A stretch of DNA of 64,000 nt, taken from NCBI GenBank assembly GCA_035606665.1, contig DATNEY010000013.1, forward strand, positions 1 to 64,000, in the 5' to 3' direction. The notes beneath the pieces were generated by a model. That model saw only the letters and a list, made by a program, of their open reading frames with translations. It had not been told where the DNA came from and did not search any database. The translations under genes and the position numbers were made by a program. Each line of letters begins with the position of its first letter. Within the stretch, counting starts at the first letter, position 1. The DNA is from DASUGC01 sp035606665. Lineage in GTDB: Bacteria > Acidobacteriota > Vicinamibacteria > Vicinamibacterales > SCN-69-37. This document shows, piece by piece, positions 52,254-60,877 of this stretch.

Positions 52254-55200
52254 CTACCAGGTCACGCGGAAGACGAGCTGTGCCGTGCGGGCGGCGCTCT
52301 GCGTGCTGGTCATGCGGAAGATGTTCGCGCCCGAACCCGGGTTGAGCGTGTTCGGGAAGTTCTTCGCCATCAGGGCGTTGAACACTTCCGCGCGGATCTC
52401 GAAGCGAGCCTTGCTCGGCAGGGGAATCGCCTTGTTGATCGCGAAGTCGAACTCGCCGAACCAGCGGCCGTTGAACTTCAGCTCCGGGGTGTTGCAGTCC
52501 CCCTGGTAGATGAAGTTGCAGTTCACGCCGCCGGCCGGCGCGAAGTACCGGCCCGTCGGCTCGGAGCCGGGCGCGTAGAACGTCGCCCGGGTCTCATCGG
52601 TGTTGTACGCCTTGCGCGTGTTGTCGATGATGTCCTGCGGGAAGTTCCACACCGTGAGCGCGCCCGTGATCGGGTCGGTCACGAAGCGCACGGGCTTCAG
52701 GGCCTTCTTCGCCTCGTCCAGCGTCATGCCCACGAGCACGGCATTGCGCAGGATGAAGTTCTGCTGCTGCACGCGGCCCGTGCCTGAGAACGTCCAGCCG
52801 CCAGCGATGTAGTCGATCCACGGCGCCACGTTCGAGCCGAAGCGCTTGCCGCGGCCGAACGGGATGTCGTACGTCCACAGCATCTTGAACGCGTGCGGAA
52901 CCGTCTGCTGCTCCAGGCTGATCGGATCGAAGTGCAGGTCGTACACCGTCCCCGGCAGGCTGTTGCTGTTGGCCGTCGCCGTGGTCAGCAACTGGAAGTT
53001 CCGCTGGTAGGTGTAGCTCACCTGCGCCGCGAGGCCTTCGGACAGACGGCGCCGCAGGTCGACGACGAACAGGTGGTTGTTGCCGCCGCCGAAATTCCGC
53101 GTCACCTGTGACTGCGCAACGAGCGGGTTCATCTGCCAGAAGTTGATCGGATAGCCGACCGCCTTCGCGTTGTTGAACAACGTGCCGCTGCTGTTGCTTC
53201 GGAGGCTGTTCCCATAGCTCGACGGGTTCGGGAAGAACGGATCGAGCACGCCGACGAACGTCGAGCTCGTGAAGTTCGTGCTGGTGTAGTTCGCCGCGTT
53301 CTGCGCCGCGCTGCCGCCCATGCCGGCGGTGAAGTGCGCGAGCGTGATCGGAAGCGGGGACGTGCCCGTGCCCGGTCCCATGTAGGCAAACGTGCCGCCG
53401 CGGCCCGCGAGGACGTTGGCGCGCAGGTTCTGCTGCGCCAGCTTGAACTCGTCGTAGAGGCCGTTCTCGTAGATGTTCACGGCGTTCCAGTTCTCGGCAA
53501 CCCAGGGCAGCTTGTTCTTGTTGCCGACGTAGCGGACTTCGACCGCCATGTCCTTGCCGAGCGAGCGCTGGAGGCCGACCTGCCAGGAATCCGCGTACGG
53601 AACCTCGATGTTCGGATCGAAGATCCTGGCGTTGTTCGACGTCGTCGCGATGAGCGGCAGCGTCGGCACCGTGTTGAACGCCGGCGGACCGAGACGGCTC
53701 GTCTGCCTCAGGAGGACGGGCCACGACTCGCCGGCGAGGACGAGCGGGAAGCCGTTCGCATTCGCGTTCCGCGTCGTCGTGATCGTCGCGCCGGGGTTGC
53801 TCCCGAAGACGTTCGTGAAGCGATCGAGGCGCTCCTTGATGTAGCTGCGCGAGAAGCCGGTGCTGATCGTCGACGTCTCGGGATCACCAAGAATCTTCCG
53901 GAGGATGCCGCTCTGGACGTTCGGTCTCCAGGACACGCCGACGTTCGGCGCCCAGTTGTTGTAGTCCACCTTGTAGGCATCGCTGCCCGCCGTGTAGCGC
54001 GTGAACTTGACCTGCGTCAGTCCGGGATTCCCGAGCGTGGTCGGCTTGAAGATGTTGCAGAACCGGCCGCCCACTCCCGTGCCTTCGCCCGACGGCCCGC
54101 AGATGTCCGCGATGCCGGTCTGGGTGAACACGCCGTTCGTCGGGATGATCGGGTACTGCAACTCGTAGCGGAGGCCCGCCGTGATCGTCACGGTCGGCTT
54201 CCAGCGCCACTGATCCTGCCAGAACAACGAATACTCGTCCTGGCGCTCGCGCTGGATCGAGTGGCCGTTGTAGATGTACTGATCGCCGGCCTCGTTGATA
54301 GCCGCGTTACCGGGCAGAGACGTAATGCGCCCGGTGAGCAGCGTGTACAGGGCGCGCGCGTTGGTGCGGTCGCCCGTTGACGAGTTCGGGAAGTTCGCCG
54401 CCGTGAACATCGATTCGGCAGGGTCGTTCGTGGTGTCGAAGCCGAGGGTGACATCCTGCACCGTCGTCCAGTCGTCGATCCAGTTGATGAGACGGGTGAA
54501 GTCACCGCCCATCGTGATGTTGTGGGCGCCCTTCAGCCAGCTGAAGCTGTCGGTCACGGTCCAGTTCCACGTGTTGCGCAATTCCGGCGCGTTGGCGAAG
54601 TTGCCCCATACGGCGTTCGTCAATCCGAATCCGAGATTGACGTTGTAGCCGCCCTGGTTCGCATACTGCTCCGGCTTCTCTTCGATGAAGAAAGCCACCG
54701 GTGACCACTGCCAGCCGCCGCGGACTTCGTTGACCATCGATGACGACAGCGTCGAGCGCATGCTCATCGAGGCGGATGTCCTGAAGGACGTCTGACCCGC
54801 GTAGTGCGGGAATCCGGGATAGGACGGATCGGCGGAGTTCAGGGTGTCCGGCAGGTCGGTGAACCGCTGCCAGTAGTACGAACCCTGCAGGCGGTGCTTC
54901 GGCGAGAGGTTCACCGTGATGTTGGTCGTCGGCGCATGCCGCTTGGACTTGACGTCAACGAACCAGGCATACGACGACGTGTTCGGACTCGTCGCGGTAT
55001 TGGTGATCGTGCCCGTCGTGGCGGCCGCGGTACGCATCGCCTCGAGCAGGCTCTTGATGACCGGGTCGTACGTCGATACCTGGCCGTTGGCGGCCGCGAG
55101 TGCCAGCACGTTGACGGTGGTCGGTGTCGTGTTGTTGAAGGTGAAGTCGCCGTTGAGCGCGGACTGGCGGATCAGCGTGCGCGTGCGCTGCGTCTGCGAC

Positions 55201-56153
55201 GGCGCATACGACTCTTCCTGGTTGAAGAAGAAGAACGCCTTGCCGCGGCCGTCGAACAGCCCCGGCAGAATGATCGGACCGCCGACGCGGCCGCCGTAGA
55301 CGTAGCTCGTGGCCTCGGGCTTCGGCAGGCCGGCGAGACGGGTGAAGAACGAGTTCGAGTTGAAGATCTTGTTCTTGTTGTACGAGTAGAGGCTCGTCTC
55401 GAACTTGTTCGTGCCGGAACGGGTCTGGAACCGGATCTGCACCGCGCCCTGCCCGGTCGCATCGGCGCCGGCGGTGGCCGTCGTCATCGACACTTCCTCG
55501 ACCGCGTCGAGGCGCGTGCCGACGAGCGTGAAGAAGCCGTCGCCCGACTGCAGCAGGTTGCTGTTCGAGACGCCGTCAATCGTGATGTTGATCGTGTTCT
55601 GCGGCAGGCCGCTGATCGTGGACGAGCGCGCGCTGCCGGCGCCGCCGACGGTCGTGACGCCCGGCATGAAGATCAGAAAGTTCAGCGCCGTGCGGTCGCT
55701 GCGCGGCAGGGACTGGATGAAGTCGGAGTTGATCGTCGACGTGACCGTCGGGGTCTGCGTGCGCACGAGGTCCGTACCGGCAGTGACGGTGACGACTTCC
55801 GAGATCGTGCCGACCTCGAGCTTGGTCGTGATGCTGTTCGTGGAGCCGGACTGGAGGCGAACTTCGATCTCCGCCGTCTTGAATCCAGTCAGGCTGATTG
55901 TGACTTTATAGGCGCCGGCCGCGAGGCCGGGGAATGAGTAACCACCGTTGGCGTTCGTGACGCCGTTCAACGATTCTCCGGTGGCGGGGTTCTTAACCGT
56001 GACGGTCGCGCCGGGGATCACCCCGCCGTCCTTGTCAGTCACCACGCCCGCGAGCGTGGCAGTCTGCGTGCCGCCCTGAGCGAACGCCGGTGCTGCCACA
56101 AAGGCAAACACAAAGGCGAACGTCAGAACAGCCATCAAGCTTCGTCTGGCCAT
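52254..56153 (-). CDS. Oar-like TonB-dependent outer-membrane receptor
   Basis: ATG 56153 (MARRSLMAVLTFAFVFAFVAAPAFAQ) gives 1299 residues; the open frame further upstream overlaps the VWA gene and is not coding. After the signal peptide come a CarboxypepD_reg-like domain (LAGVVTDKDGGVIPGATVTVKNPATG), the linker ISEVVTVTAGTD, a plug domain (DFIQSLPRSDRTALNFLIFMPGV, ISGLPQNTINITIDGVSN) and a very large beta-barrel ending VFRVTW. Such Oar-like receptors are abundant in Acidobacteriota; the ligand is unknown (large glycans or peptides are guesses). A strong terminator follows. The 110-base gap before the VWA gene should hold its promoter. Confidence 0.92.
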   Translation of the reverse strand: MARRSLMAVLTFAFVFAFVAAPAFAQGGTQTATLAGVVTDKDGGVIPGATVTVKNPATGESLNGVTNANGGYSFPGLAAGAYKVTISLTGFKTAEIEVRLQSGSTNSITTKLEVGTISEVVTVTAGTDLVRTQTPTVTSTINSDFIQSLPRSDRTALNFLIFMPGVTTVGGAGSARSSTISGLPQNTINITIDGVSNSNLLQSGDGFFTLVGTRLDAVEEVSMTTATAGADATGQGAVQIRFQTRSGTNKFETSLYSYNKNKIFNSNSFFTRLAGLPKPEATSYVYGGRVGGPIILPGLFDGRGKAFFFFNQEESYAPSQTQRTRTLIRQSALNGDFTFNNTTPTTVNVLALAAANGQVSTYDPVIKSLLEAMRTAAATTGTITNTATSPNTSSYAWFVDVKSKRHAPTTNITVNLSPKHRLQGSYYWQRFTDLPDTLNSADPSYPGFPHYAGQTSFRTSASMSMRSTLSSSMVNEVRGGWQWSPVAFFIEEKPEQYANQGGYNVNLGFGLTNAVWGNFANAPELRNTWNWTVTDSFSWLKGAHNITMGGDFTRLINWIDDWTTVQDVTLGFDTTNDPAESMFTAANFPNSSTGDRTNARALYTLLTGRITSLPGNAAINEAGDQYIYNGHSIQRERQDEYSLFWQDQWRWKPTVTITAGLRYELQYPIIPTNGVFTQTGIADICGPSGEGTGVGGRFCNIFKPTTLGNPGLTQVKFTRYTAGSDAYKVDYNNWAPNVGVSWRPNVQSGILRKILGDPETSTISTGFSRSYIKERLDRFTNVFGSNPGATITTTRNANANGFPLVLAGESWPVLLRQTSRLGPPAFNTVPTLPLIATTSNNARIFDPNIEVPYADSWQVGLQRSLGKDMAVEVRYVGNKNKLPWVAENWNAVNIYENGLYDEFKLAQQNLRANVLAGRGGTFAYMGPGTGTSPLPITLAHFTAGMGGSAAQNAANYTSTNFTSSTFVGVLDPFFPNPSSYGNSLRSNSSGTLFNNAKAVGYPINFWQMNPLVAQSQVTRNFGGGNNHLFVVDLRRRLSEGLAAQVSYTYQRNFQLLTTATANSNSLPGTVYDLHFDPISLEQQTVPHAFKMLWTYDIPFGRGKRFGSNVAPWIDYIAGGWTFSGTGRVQQQNFILRNAVLVGMTLDEAKKALKPVRFVTDPITGALTVWNFPQDIIDNTRKAYNTDETRATFYAPGSEPTGRYFAPAGGVNCNFIYQGDCNTPELKFNGRWFGEFDFAINKAIPLPSKARFEIRAEVFNALMAKNFPNTLNPGSGANIFRMTSTQSAARTAQLVFRVTW

Positions 56154-56263
56154 TCCATCCTCCAATAGACCCGGCCCCGGGAGAGAGCTGTCAGGGAACC
56201 CCCCGAGGTACAAAGGTGCGGAAGGATTGTAGGTTAAATCCTTGTAATGACGGTAGCTGGGGG

Positions 56264-58054
56264 CTACCCCACCTTGCGGAGCGTCCGGATGACCCGGCCC
56301 GCCGACTGGCCCTGCACGCCAACAATCGCCCTGATTACGTAGTCTCCCGGGGGGAGGATACCCACCGTCACCGTGCCCGTGGCGGAGAACCGCCCCTCCT
56401 CGGCAGTGGCGGACAGGACCCCAGGCACCCTGAACAACGGGGGGCCATCCGTCGTTTCGGAGACCTCGAACACCACGCTGACCGGCATCCCTGCAGCCCC
56501 GCCGTAGACCTCCAGATGGACCAGCGCGGACGCCTCGGTGCTGAATTGCAGCCGGGGCAGGAAGCCGGCCGATCGGGACAATCCAAGCGAAAGGCCGCCG
56601 AGCTTGAGCGGACCGGCCGGGACGAGTTCCGCGTTCACCGCGGCCTCGACTACGCCGTACTTCCCCGAACCGTCGATCGCGGCCACGCGCAACCGGTACC
56701 TGCCGGCTGGCGCGACCATTCCGACAACGGCCGGCCATGTCGAGAGGTCTTTGGCCGTTCCCGTCCAGTACGCAATGCCTCGACCCTGTTCGTCGAACAG
56801 CGCGGCTGCCGCACTGGCCAGCACGGTCGAGGGATCTGTCGGCTCGAACAAGGTCACAAGATTCAACGCACCGTTCGGTCCCATCGTCGGGGACGCCGCG
56901 GCCCGCAGGGACACTTCGCGGAAGATCCGGCCGCTCTTGAGTACGTCAAACGCAGACGTGAAGGCCGGCGCCGCGTCGGCCGCCGCAGGCCGGGCCTTCG
57001 AGTACACGAGGGTGGGTCGCGACCTGACGTCGACATCACGACGGCTGACGCGAACGCCCAGGATATGCGTGTTGTCGAGCCGCTCTCCCGGCTCGATGTC
57101 GAAGGTGGCCACCCAATAGCCGGGCGTCTCCCTGACGATTCTCGGCAGACCGGCTTCCGGACCGGTCGACGTCAGGTGGAAAAGCGGGGCACCGGTGACA
57201 CCGCGAAGATTCTCGATGCCGACCGTCGCCGGCGTCGGGTTGTAGTCCGGATGGATCACGTAGAGCAGCGCCCGCGCCTGCGCGGCCGCTTCACCGACCA
57301 TCTTGAAGTCCTCGGCCTGCAGGTAGCAGGCGCCGGCCGCCGTCGAGAGTCCGCCCGTGCCGGTCTGCGCATTAGGCTTCTCGATGCGCTCCATCTGGGA
57401 CGGCCCTTCCATGCTCGCCGAAAAGAACGCGACGACGATCGGCTGTCCGTTGGAAGCCCTGGCAATCGTCTCGAACGTCCCGCGCAGCGTCAGTAATGTC
57501 GTCCTGGCCCTGCAGGACGGATGCACGGTCGGCGAAATCGGCGTAATCTCCGCGACTCCCCTTCTGAGTCGTTCGCGGTCACTCGTCAGATCGACTTTGA
57601 TGCCGCCGTTCGGCACCGTCACGAGCGCCACACGATCGCTTGCCGGGAGGCCGGCCGCGAATTGATCAATGGCCTCGCGGAGCTTCCGTTCCTGCCCGAT
57701 CGGCATCGATTCGTCGTCGACCACCAGCACGATGGCGCGCGGTGTCTCGACCGCGGCGTTCGTCGCGAACGCCGGTGCGACGCCAGGCGCCGTGCTCTGG
57801 GCGCCCGTCGCGGCAAACTTCACGAACTCGAGAGATTTGATGGGGCGAACCTTGCCGTCGACCCTCAGGCTGACTTCGTCGGCCCTCAGATCGGAGACGG
57901 GCTGGCCATCTTTCGCGACGACGACGAAGTCAATCGCAGCCGGCGGCGTTTCGCGGCCGGCCTGCTGTGCGGAGGGTACGGAAATCGCTGCCAACGCAAG
58001 CGCGACGATTGCTACGAGCTTGCGTGCGACGAGCTTGCGCGGCAGCGACATCAT
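56264..58054 (-). CDS. Secreted VWFA-related protein (acidobacterial type)
   Basis: A 596-residue exported protein with a signal peptide (LVAIVALALAAISVPSAQQ). An N-terminal strand block (IDFVVVAKDGQPVSDLRADEVSLRVDGK) leads to a von Willebrand A-like domain (RAIVLVVDDESMPIGQERKLREAIDQFAAGLPASDRVALVTVP). The metal site is degenerate: DDESM instead of DxSxS. This layout matches the VWFA-related family common in Acidobacteriota. The C-terminal 200 residues are beta-sandwich-like. It is upstream of the Oar-like receptor on the same strand; a role in surface binding is inference. Confidence 0.83.
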   Translation of the reverse strand: MMSLPRKLVARKLVAIVALALAAISVPSAQQAGRETPPAAIDFVVVAKDGQPVSDLRADEVSLRVDGKVRPIKSLEFVKFAATGAQSTAPGVAPAFATNAAVETPRAIVLVVDDESMPIGQERKLREAIDQFAAGLPASDRVALVTVPNGGIKVDLTSDRERLRRGVAEITPISPTVHPSCRARTTLLTLRGTFETIARASNGQPIVVAFFSASMEGPSQMERIEKPNAQTGTGGLSTAAGACYLQAEDFKMVGEAAAQARALLYVIHPDYNPTPATVGIENLRGVTGAPLFHLTSTGPEAGLPRIVRETPGYWVATFDIEPGERLDNTHILGVRVSRRDVDVRSRPTLVYSKARPAAADAAPAFTSAFDVLKSGRIFREVSLRAAASPTMGPNGALNLVTLFEPTDPSTVLASAAAALFDEQGRGIAYWTGTAKDLSTWPAVVGMVAPAGRYRLRVAAIDGSGKYGVVEAAVNAELVPAGPLKLGGLSLGLSRSAGFLPRLQFSTEASALVHLEVYGGAAGMPVSVVFEVSETTDGPPLFRVPGVLSATAEEGRFSATGTVTVGILPPGDYVIRAIVGVQGQSAGRVIRTLRKVG

Positions 58055-58075
58055 GTAGTTCAGTGTACCCCGGCC

Positions 58076-59113
58076 TTACTTGAGGCCGAGCTGCGCCGCG
58101 AACGCTGCGCCGTTGTAGAAGAGCCACTCCTCGGCCACTTTGCCGTTCTCGTACCGGCAGATCTGCAGGAAACGGGCGCTGACCTTCTTTCCGGTTTTCT
58201 TCACGCCCATGGCCTTGAGGTCGCCGGTGTTCGTGCCCGTCAACGTGCCCTCGGTCACGACATAGTCGCCGGCGGCCCACATCGTCGGGGTCGTCAACGC
58301 CACGTCCGGGAAGCCCGAGAACATGTCCTTCATGCTGGCCAGCGCCTCCTTCTTGTTCAGGTCCTTGGCCTGACCGATCTCCACGAGTTTGTAGTTGTCC
58401 GCCGTGTATGCCTCCATCGCCTTCAGATCGTGCTTGTTGAAGGCATCGAACCCGGCGCGGTTTCCGGCCATGTTCGCCGACTCGGTGGCGTCGTTCTTTG
58501 CGATGACGATGACAGGTGCGGCACCGGAAGCCTTCTCGGCCGCGCGGGCCGGGGCCTTGCTCAGCCCGAGCTGCGCCATCATCGTGCCCTCTTCGATATA
58601 GCCGGCGTCACGCGTCGCCTTCGTTCCGGTCGAGTCGAGATCGACGACATGGCCGAAGAGGAGGCCGATGGCCTTGCCGGTCGGCTTCATCGGTTTGCCG
58701 TCGGGTCCAGGCATCTCCCCGGTATTGGTTCCGGTGTACAGGGCGACGCTCGCCATGTGGTCGCCATTGACGAGCATCAGTCTGACTTCGCCGCGCCGGT
58801 CGGGGAATGCGCCGGCTTCCATCTTGCCGCGATCGATGATGGCGGTTCGCCCGGTCACCGACGGCGGCGTCGAGTCCACAGACTCTGACACCGCGTTGTC
58901 CGTGTAGCAGTTCTGGAACTGATCCCAAGCCTTGTTGTTGAAGTGATCCCAACACTGCTTGTACCAGTCAACCTTGGCCTGGGCAGTCGGCGTGGGAGGC
59001 GGAGGCGGTGGTGGCGGCGGCGCCGGTTCGGAACAGGCGGAAATGACCAGGGCCGCTCCGGCCAGGCCGGCAAGCAGATACGACGTACGCGCGACGAAGA
59101 GCTTGGACTTCAT
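58076..59113 (-). CDS. Lipoprotein with two SnoaL/NTF2-like domains
   Basis: A 345-residue lipoprotein with signal peptide and lipobox ISAC (Cys27), followed by a run of ten prolines. Two NTF2-like units follow: about residues 45-185 (VDWYKQCWDHFNNKAWDQFQNCYTDNAV) and 215-345 (GFDAFNKHDLKAMEAYTADNYKLVEIGQ, GKVAEEWLFYNGAAFAAQLGL). Each carries a GT(N)TGxM/L-type turn (ALYTGTNTGEMPG, GTLTGTNTGDLKA), suggesting internal duplication. It is membrane-attached; the ligand is unknown. It is divergent from glnA. Confidence 0.8.
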   Translation of the reverse strand: MKSKLFVARTSYLLAGLAGAALVISACSEPAPPPPPPPPPTPTAQAKVDWYKQCWDHFNNKAWDQFQNCYTDNAVSESVDSTPPSVTGRTAIIDRGKMEAGAFPDRRGEVRLMLVNGDHMASVALYTGTNTGEMPGPDGKPMKPTGKAIGLLFGHVVDLDSTGTKATRDAGYIEEGTMMAQLGLSKAPARAAEKASGAAPVIVIAKNDATESANMAGNRAGFDAFNKHDLKAMEAYTADNYKLVEIGQAKDLNKKEALASMKDMFSGFPDVALTTPTMWAAGDYVVTEGTLTGTNTGDLKAMGVKKTGKKVSARFLQICRYENGKVAEEWLFYNGAAFAAQLGLK

Positions 59114-59208
59114 CCAGGACCTCCAGGGGAAACAAACCGGCTCGAAGGAAAGCGGGCCATTTTAGCAAGCGCGGGCAGGCGGGCCAATGGGCGTTTTGTC
59201 TAACCTTC

Positions 59209-59248
59209 AAGGCTTGTGATTAAGCCTTAAGAACATCTTTTTTATACT
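59209..59248 (+). promoter_or_regulatory. Candidate glnA promoter with inverted-repeat operator
   Basis: A perfect dyad AAGGCTT-N6-AAGCCTT (59209-59228) overlaps a weak -35-like TTAAGC (59220-59225). A good -10-like TATACT lies 17 bases on at 59243-59248. The AT-rich block stands out from its GC-rich surroundings. The layout suits repression by a dimeric regulator of nitrogen genes. The 193-base divergent gap holds no gene. Confidence 0.5.
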
Positions 59249-59306
59249 AACGGAAGCTTCCCGAGTGATATAACTGTCTGTCTTTATTCCCAGGAGACGC
59301 CCCGAC

Positions 59307-60743
59307 ATGAGCACCCCGCTTCGCGACTTCCTCGAGATCCCCTACGACAGGCTCGAAGAGATGAACCTGGCCACGAAAGACGCCCGGCTCGCTCGAACGC
59401 CCGCACACAAGCTCCGCGAGAAGCACTCCAAGGTGCTCGCGGATGAAAAGCGCATCAAAGCCGTCACGGTCTGCTTCTCGGACCTCGAAGGCCGGATGCA
59501 CATGCTCGATTACGACAAGAAGTTCCTGCTGAAGTCCGCGGACAACCTGACGTTCGACGGCTCTTCTATCCGGGGCTTCTCGCAGCAGGCCGAATCCGAT
59601 TTGCGCCTCGGCATCGACTGGCCGGCGATGTACTGGCTGCCGTCCGATGTCTTCGGACCGGGCAAGGTGCTCGTGTTCGCCGAAGTGCTCGAGAAGGACG
59701 GTTCCGCCTACGTCGCGGACATGCGCGCGAAGCTGAAGGCGTGGACCGAGAAAAAATTCGCGAAGGACGGCTCGACCTTCAACGCCGCGAACGAAATCGA
59801 AGGCTTCCTCTTCAAGGGCCGCGACGCCGAGCGGCACTACCACGAGAACGGCCGCTTCGACTTCATCAGCACGGGCGGCTACTACCACTCGCTGCCGGGA
59901 GACCCGCTCCGCCAGTTCATCGACACCGCCGCCGAAGTACAGCGCGCGATGGGCTTCGCGAACGAGAAGGACCATCCCGAGGTGGCGCCGTCGCAGTTCG
60001 AGATGAACTACTCGTACAGCGAGGTGAACATCGCCGCCGATCAGGTGCAGCTCTACAAGCTGCTCTGCCGCCAGGTCGCCGCGCGGCTCGACATGACCGC
60101 CAGCTTCCTGCCGAAGCCCGTCACGGGCGTCAACGGCAACGGCATGCACACGAACTTGTCGATCGCGGTAAAGGGCAAGAATCAGTTCTTCGATCCGAAG
60201 GGCCAGGACAGCCTGTCGAAGTCAGGCTGGAACTTCATCGATCGCATCCTGGCGAGCGGCCAGGACATCTGCCTGCTCTTCAACCCGAGCGTGAACGCGT
60301 ACCGGCGTCTCGACCCGCATTACGAGGCGCCGAACCAGATCAAGGCGTCGGCGGTCAACCGCGGCGCGATGGTGCGCATCCCGATCGGCAACGAGAAGTC
60401 GGCGCGCATCGAGATCCGCTCGATCGCCCCGGATGCGAACCCGTACCTGGCGCTGTACGCCGCGCTTCGGACGGGCCTCGAGGGCCCGCGCAGCGGCGAC
60501 AAGCCGGACACCAAGCGCGAGCGCACGCGCTTCCTGCCCGACAACATCTACGACGCGATCCGGCTCTTCAAGAACAGCGCGTTCATGGAGGAGTTGCTCG
60601 GCGCGGAAGTGCACGAGCGCTACATCGCGTTGAAGACGATGCAGGCCGACCGCTGCGCGAAGGCGCTGGGATCGACGATCAAGACGCCGGAGATTCAGTT
60701 CCACCACGAGGTGACGAATCAGTATTTGTGGAGTCAGTTCTGA
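59307..60743 (+). CDS. glnA: Glutamine synthetase, type I
   Basis: Makes glutamine from glutamate, ammonia and ATP; the main ammonium-assimilation enzyme. The 478 residues show FDGSSIRGF, metal-binding glutamates in NEIEGFLF and PSQFEMNYSYSEVNIAADQ, the latch-like GVNGNGMHTNLS, glutamate-site NRGAMVRIP and RIEIRSIAPDANPYLA. A tyrosine in the DNIYD segment sits where the adenylylation tyrosine of GSI-beta is found, although the following LPPEE is absent, so regulation by adenylylation is uncertain. AGGAG precedes the ATG. It is monocistronic, with a dyad-bearing promoter upstream and a palindrome downstream. Confidence 0.95.
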   Translation: MSTPLRDFLEIPYDRLEEMNLATKDARLARTPAHKLREKHSKVLADEKRIKAVTVCFSDLEGRMHMLDYDKKFLLKSADNLTFDGSSIRGFSQQAESDLRLGIDWPAMYWLPSDVFGPGKVLVFAEVLEKDGSAYVADMRAKLKAWTEKKFAKDGSTFNAANEIEGFLFKGRDAERHYHENGRFDFISTGGYYHSLPGDPLRQFIDTAAEVQRAMGFANEKDHPEVAPSQFEMNYSYSEVNIAADQVQLYKLLCRQVAARLDMTASFLPKPVTGVNGNGMHTNLSIAVKGKNQFFDPKGQDSLSKSGWNFIDRILASGQDICLLFNPSVNAYRRLDPHYEAPNQIKASAVNRGAMVRIPIGNEKSARIEIRSIAPDANPYLALYAALRTGLEGPRSGDKPDTKRERTRFLPDNIYDAIRLFKNSAFMEELLGAEVHERYIALKTMQADRCAKALGSTIKTPEIQFHHEVTNQYLWSQF

Positions 60744-60753
60744 CGTTGACACC

Positions 60754-60877
60754 GTAACGACGGGAACGACGCGAACAAATGGGAACGAAAGGCACGTGTC
60801 CTTAGTGCACGGAGGCAGCGTGCAACGAGGTTGTGTTCCCGTTCGTTCCCATTTGTTCCCATCGTTCCCGTCGTTAC
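60754..60877. repeat. Large GGGAACGA palindrome after glnA
   Basis: Left arm from 60754 (GTAACGACGGGAACGA, then GAACAAATGGGAACGAA to 60789) and right arm ending at 60877 (TTCGTTCCCATTTGTTC, then CGTTCCCGTCGTTAC) match at about 34 of 36 positions around a centre of some 50 bases. It fills the gap between convergent genes and touches the stop codon of the next one. Related words occur at 9586-9627. Confidence 0.75.

Noticed and set aside
54804..55937. A 377-residue plus-strand frame inside the Oar-like receptor
   Set aside because: It is antisense to a conserved plug and barrel region, with low-complexity Arg/Val composition. Not coding.
56154..56738. N-terminal extension of the giant receptor frame upstream of 56153
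   Set aside because: The extension overlaps the VWA gene, reads as Arg/Gly-rich and precedes a perfect signal peptide at the 56153 start.
59114..59306. A riboswitch or glutamine-type leader RNA ahead of glnA
   Set aside because: Apart from a short dyad, no conserved aptamer-like helices were seen, and the T-run is nine bases from the stem, so a terminator or riboswitch is not supported.
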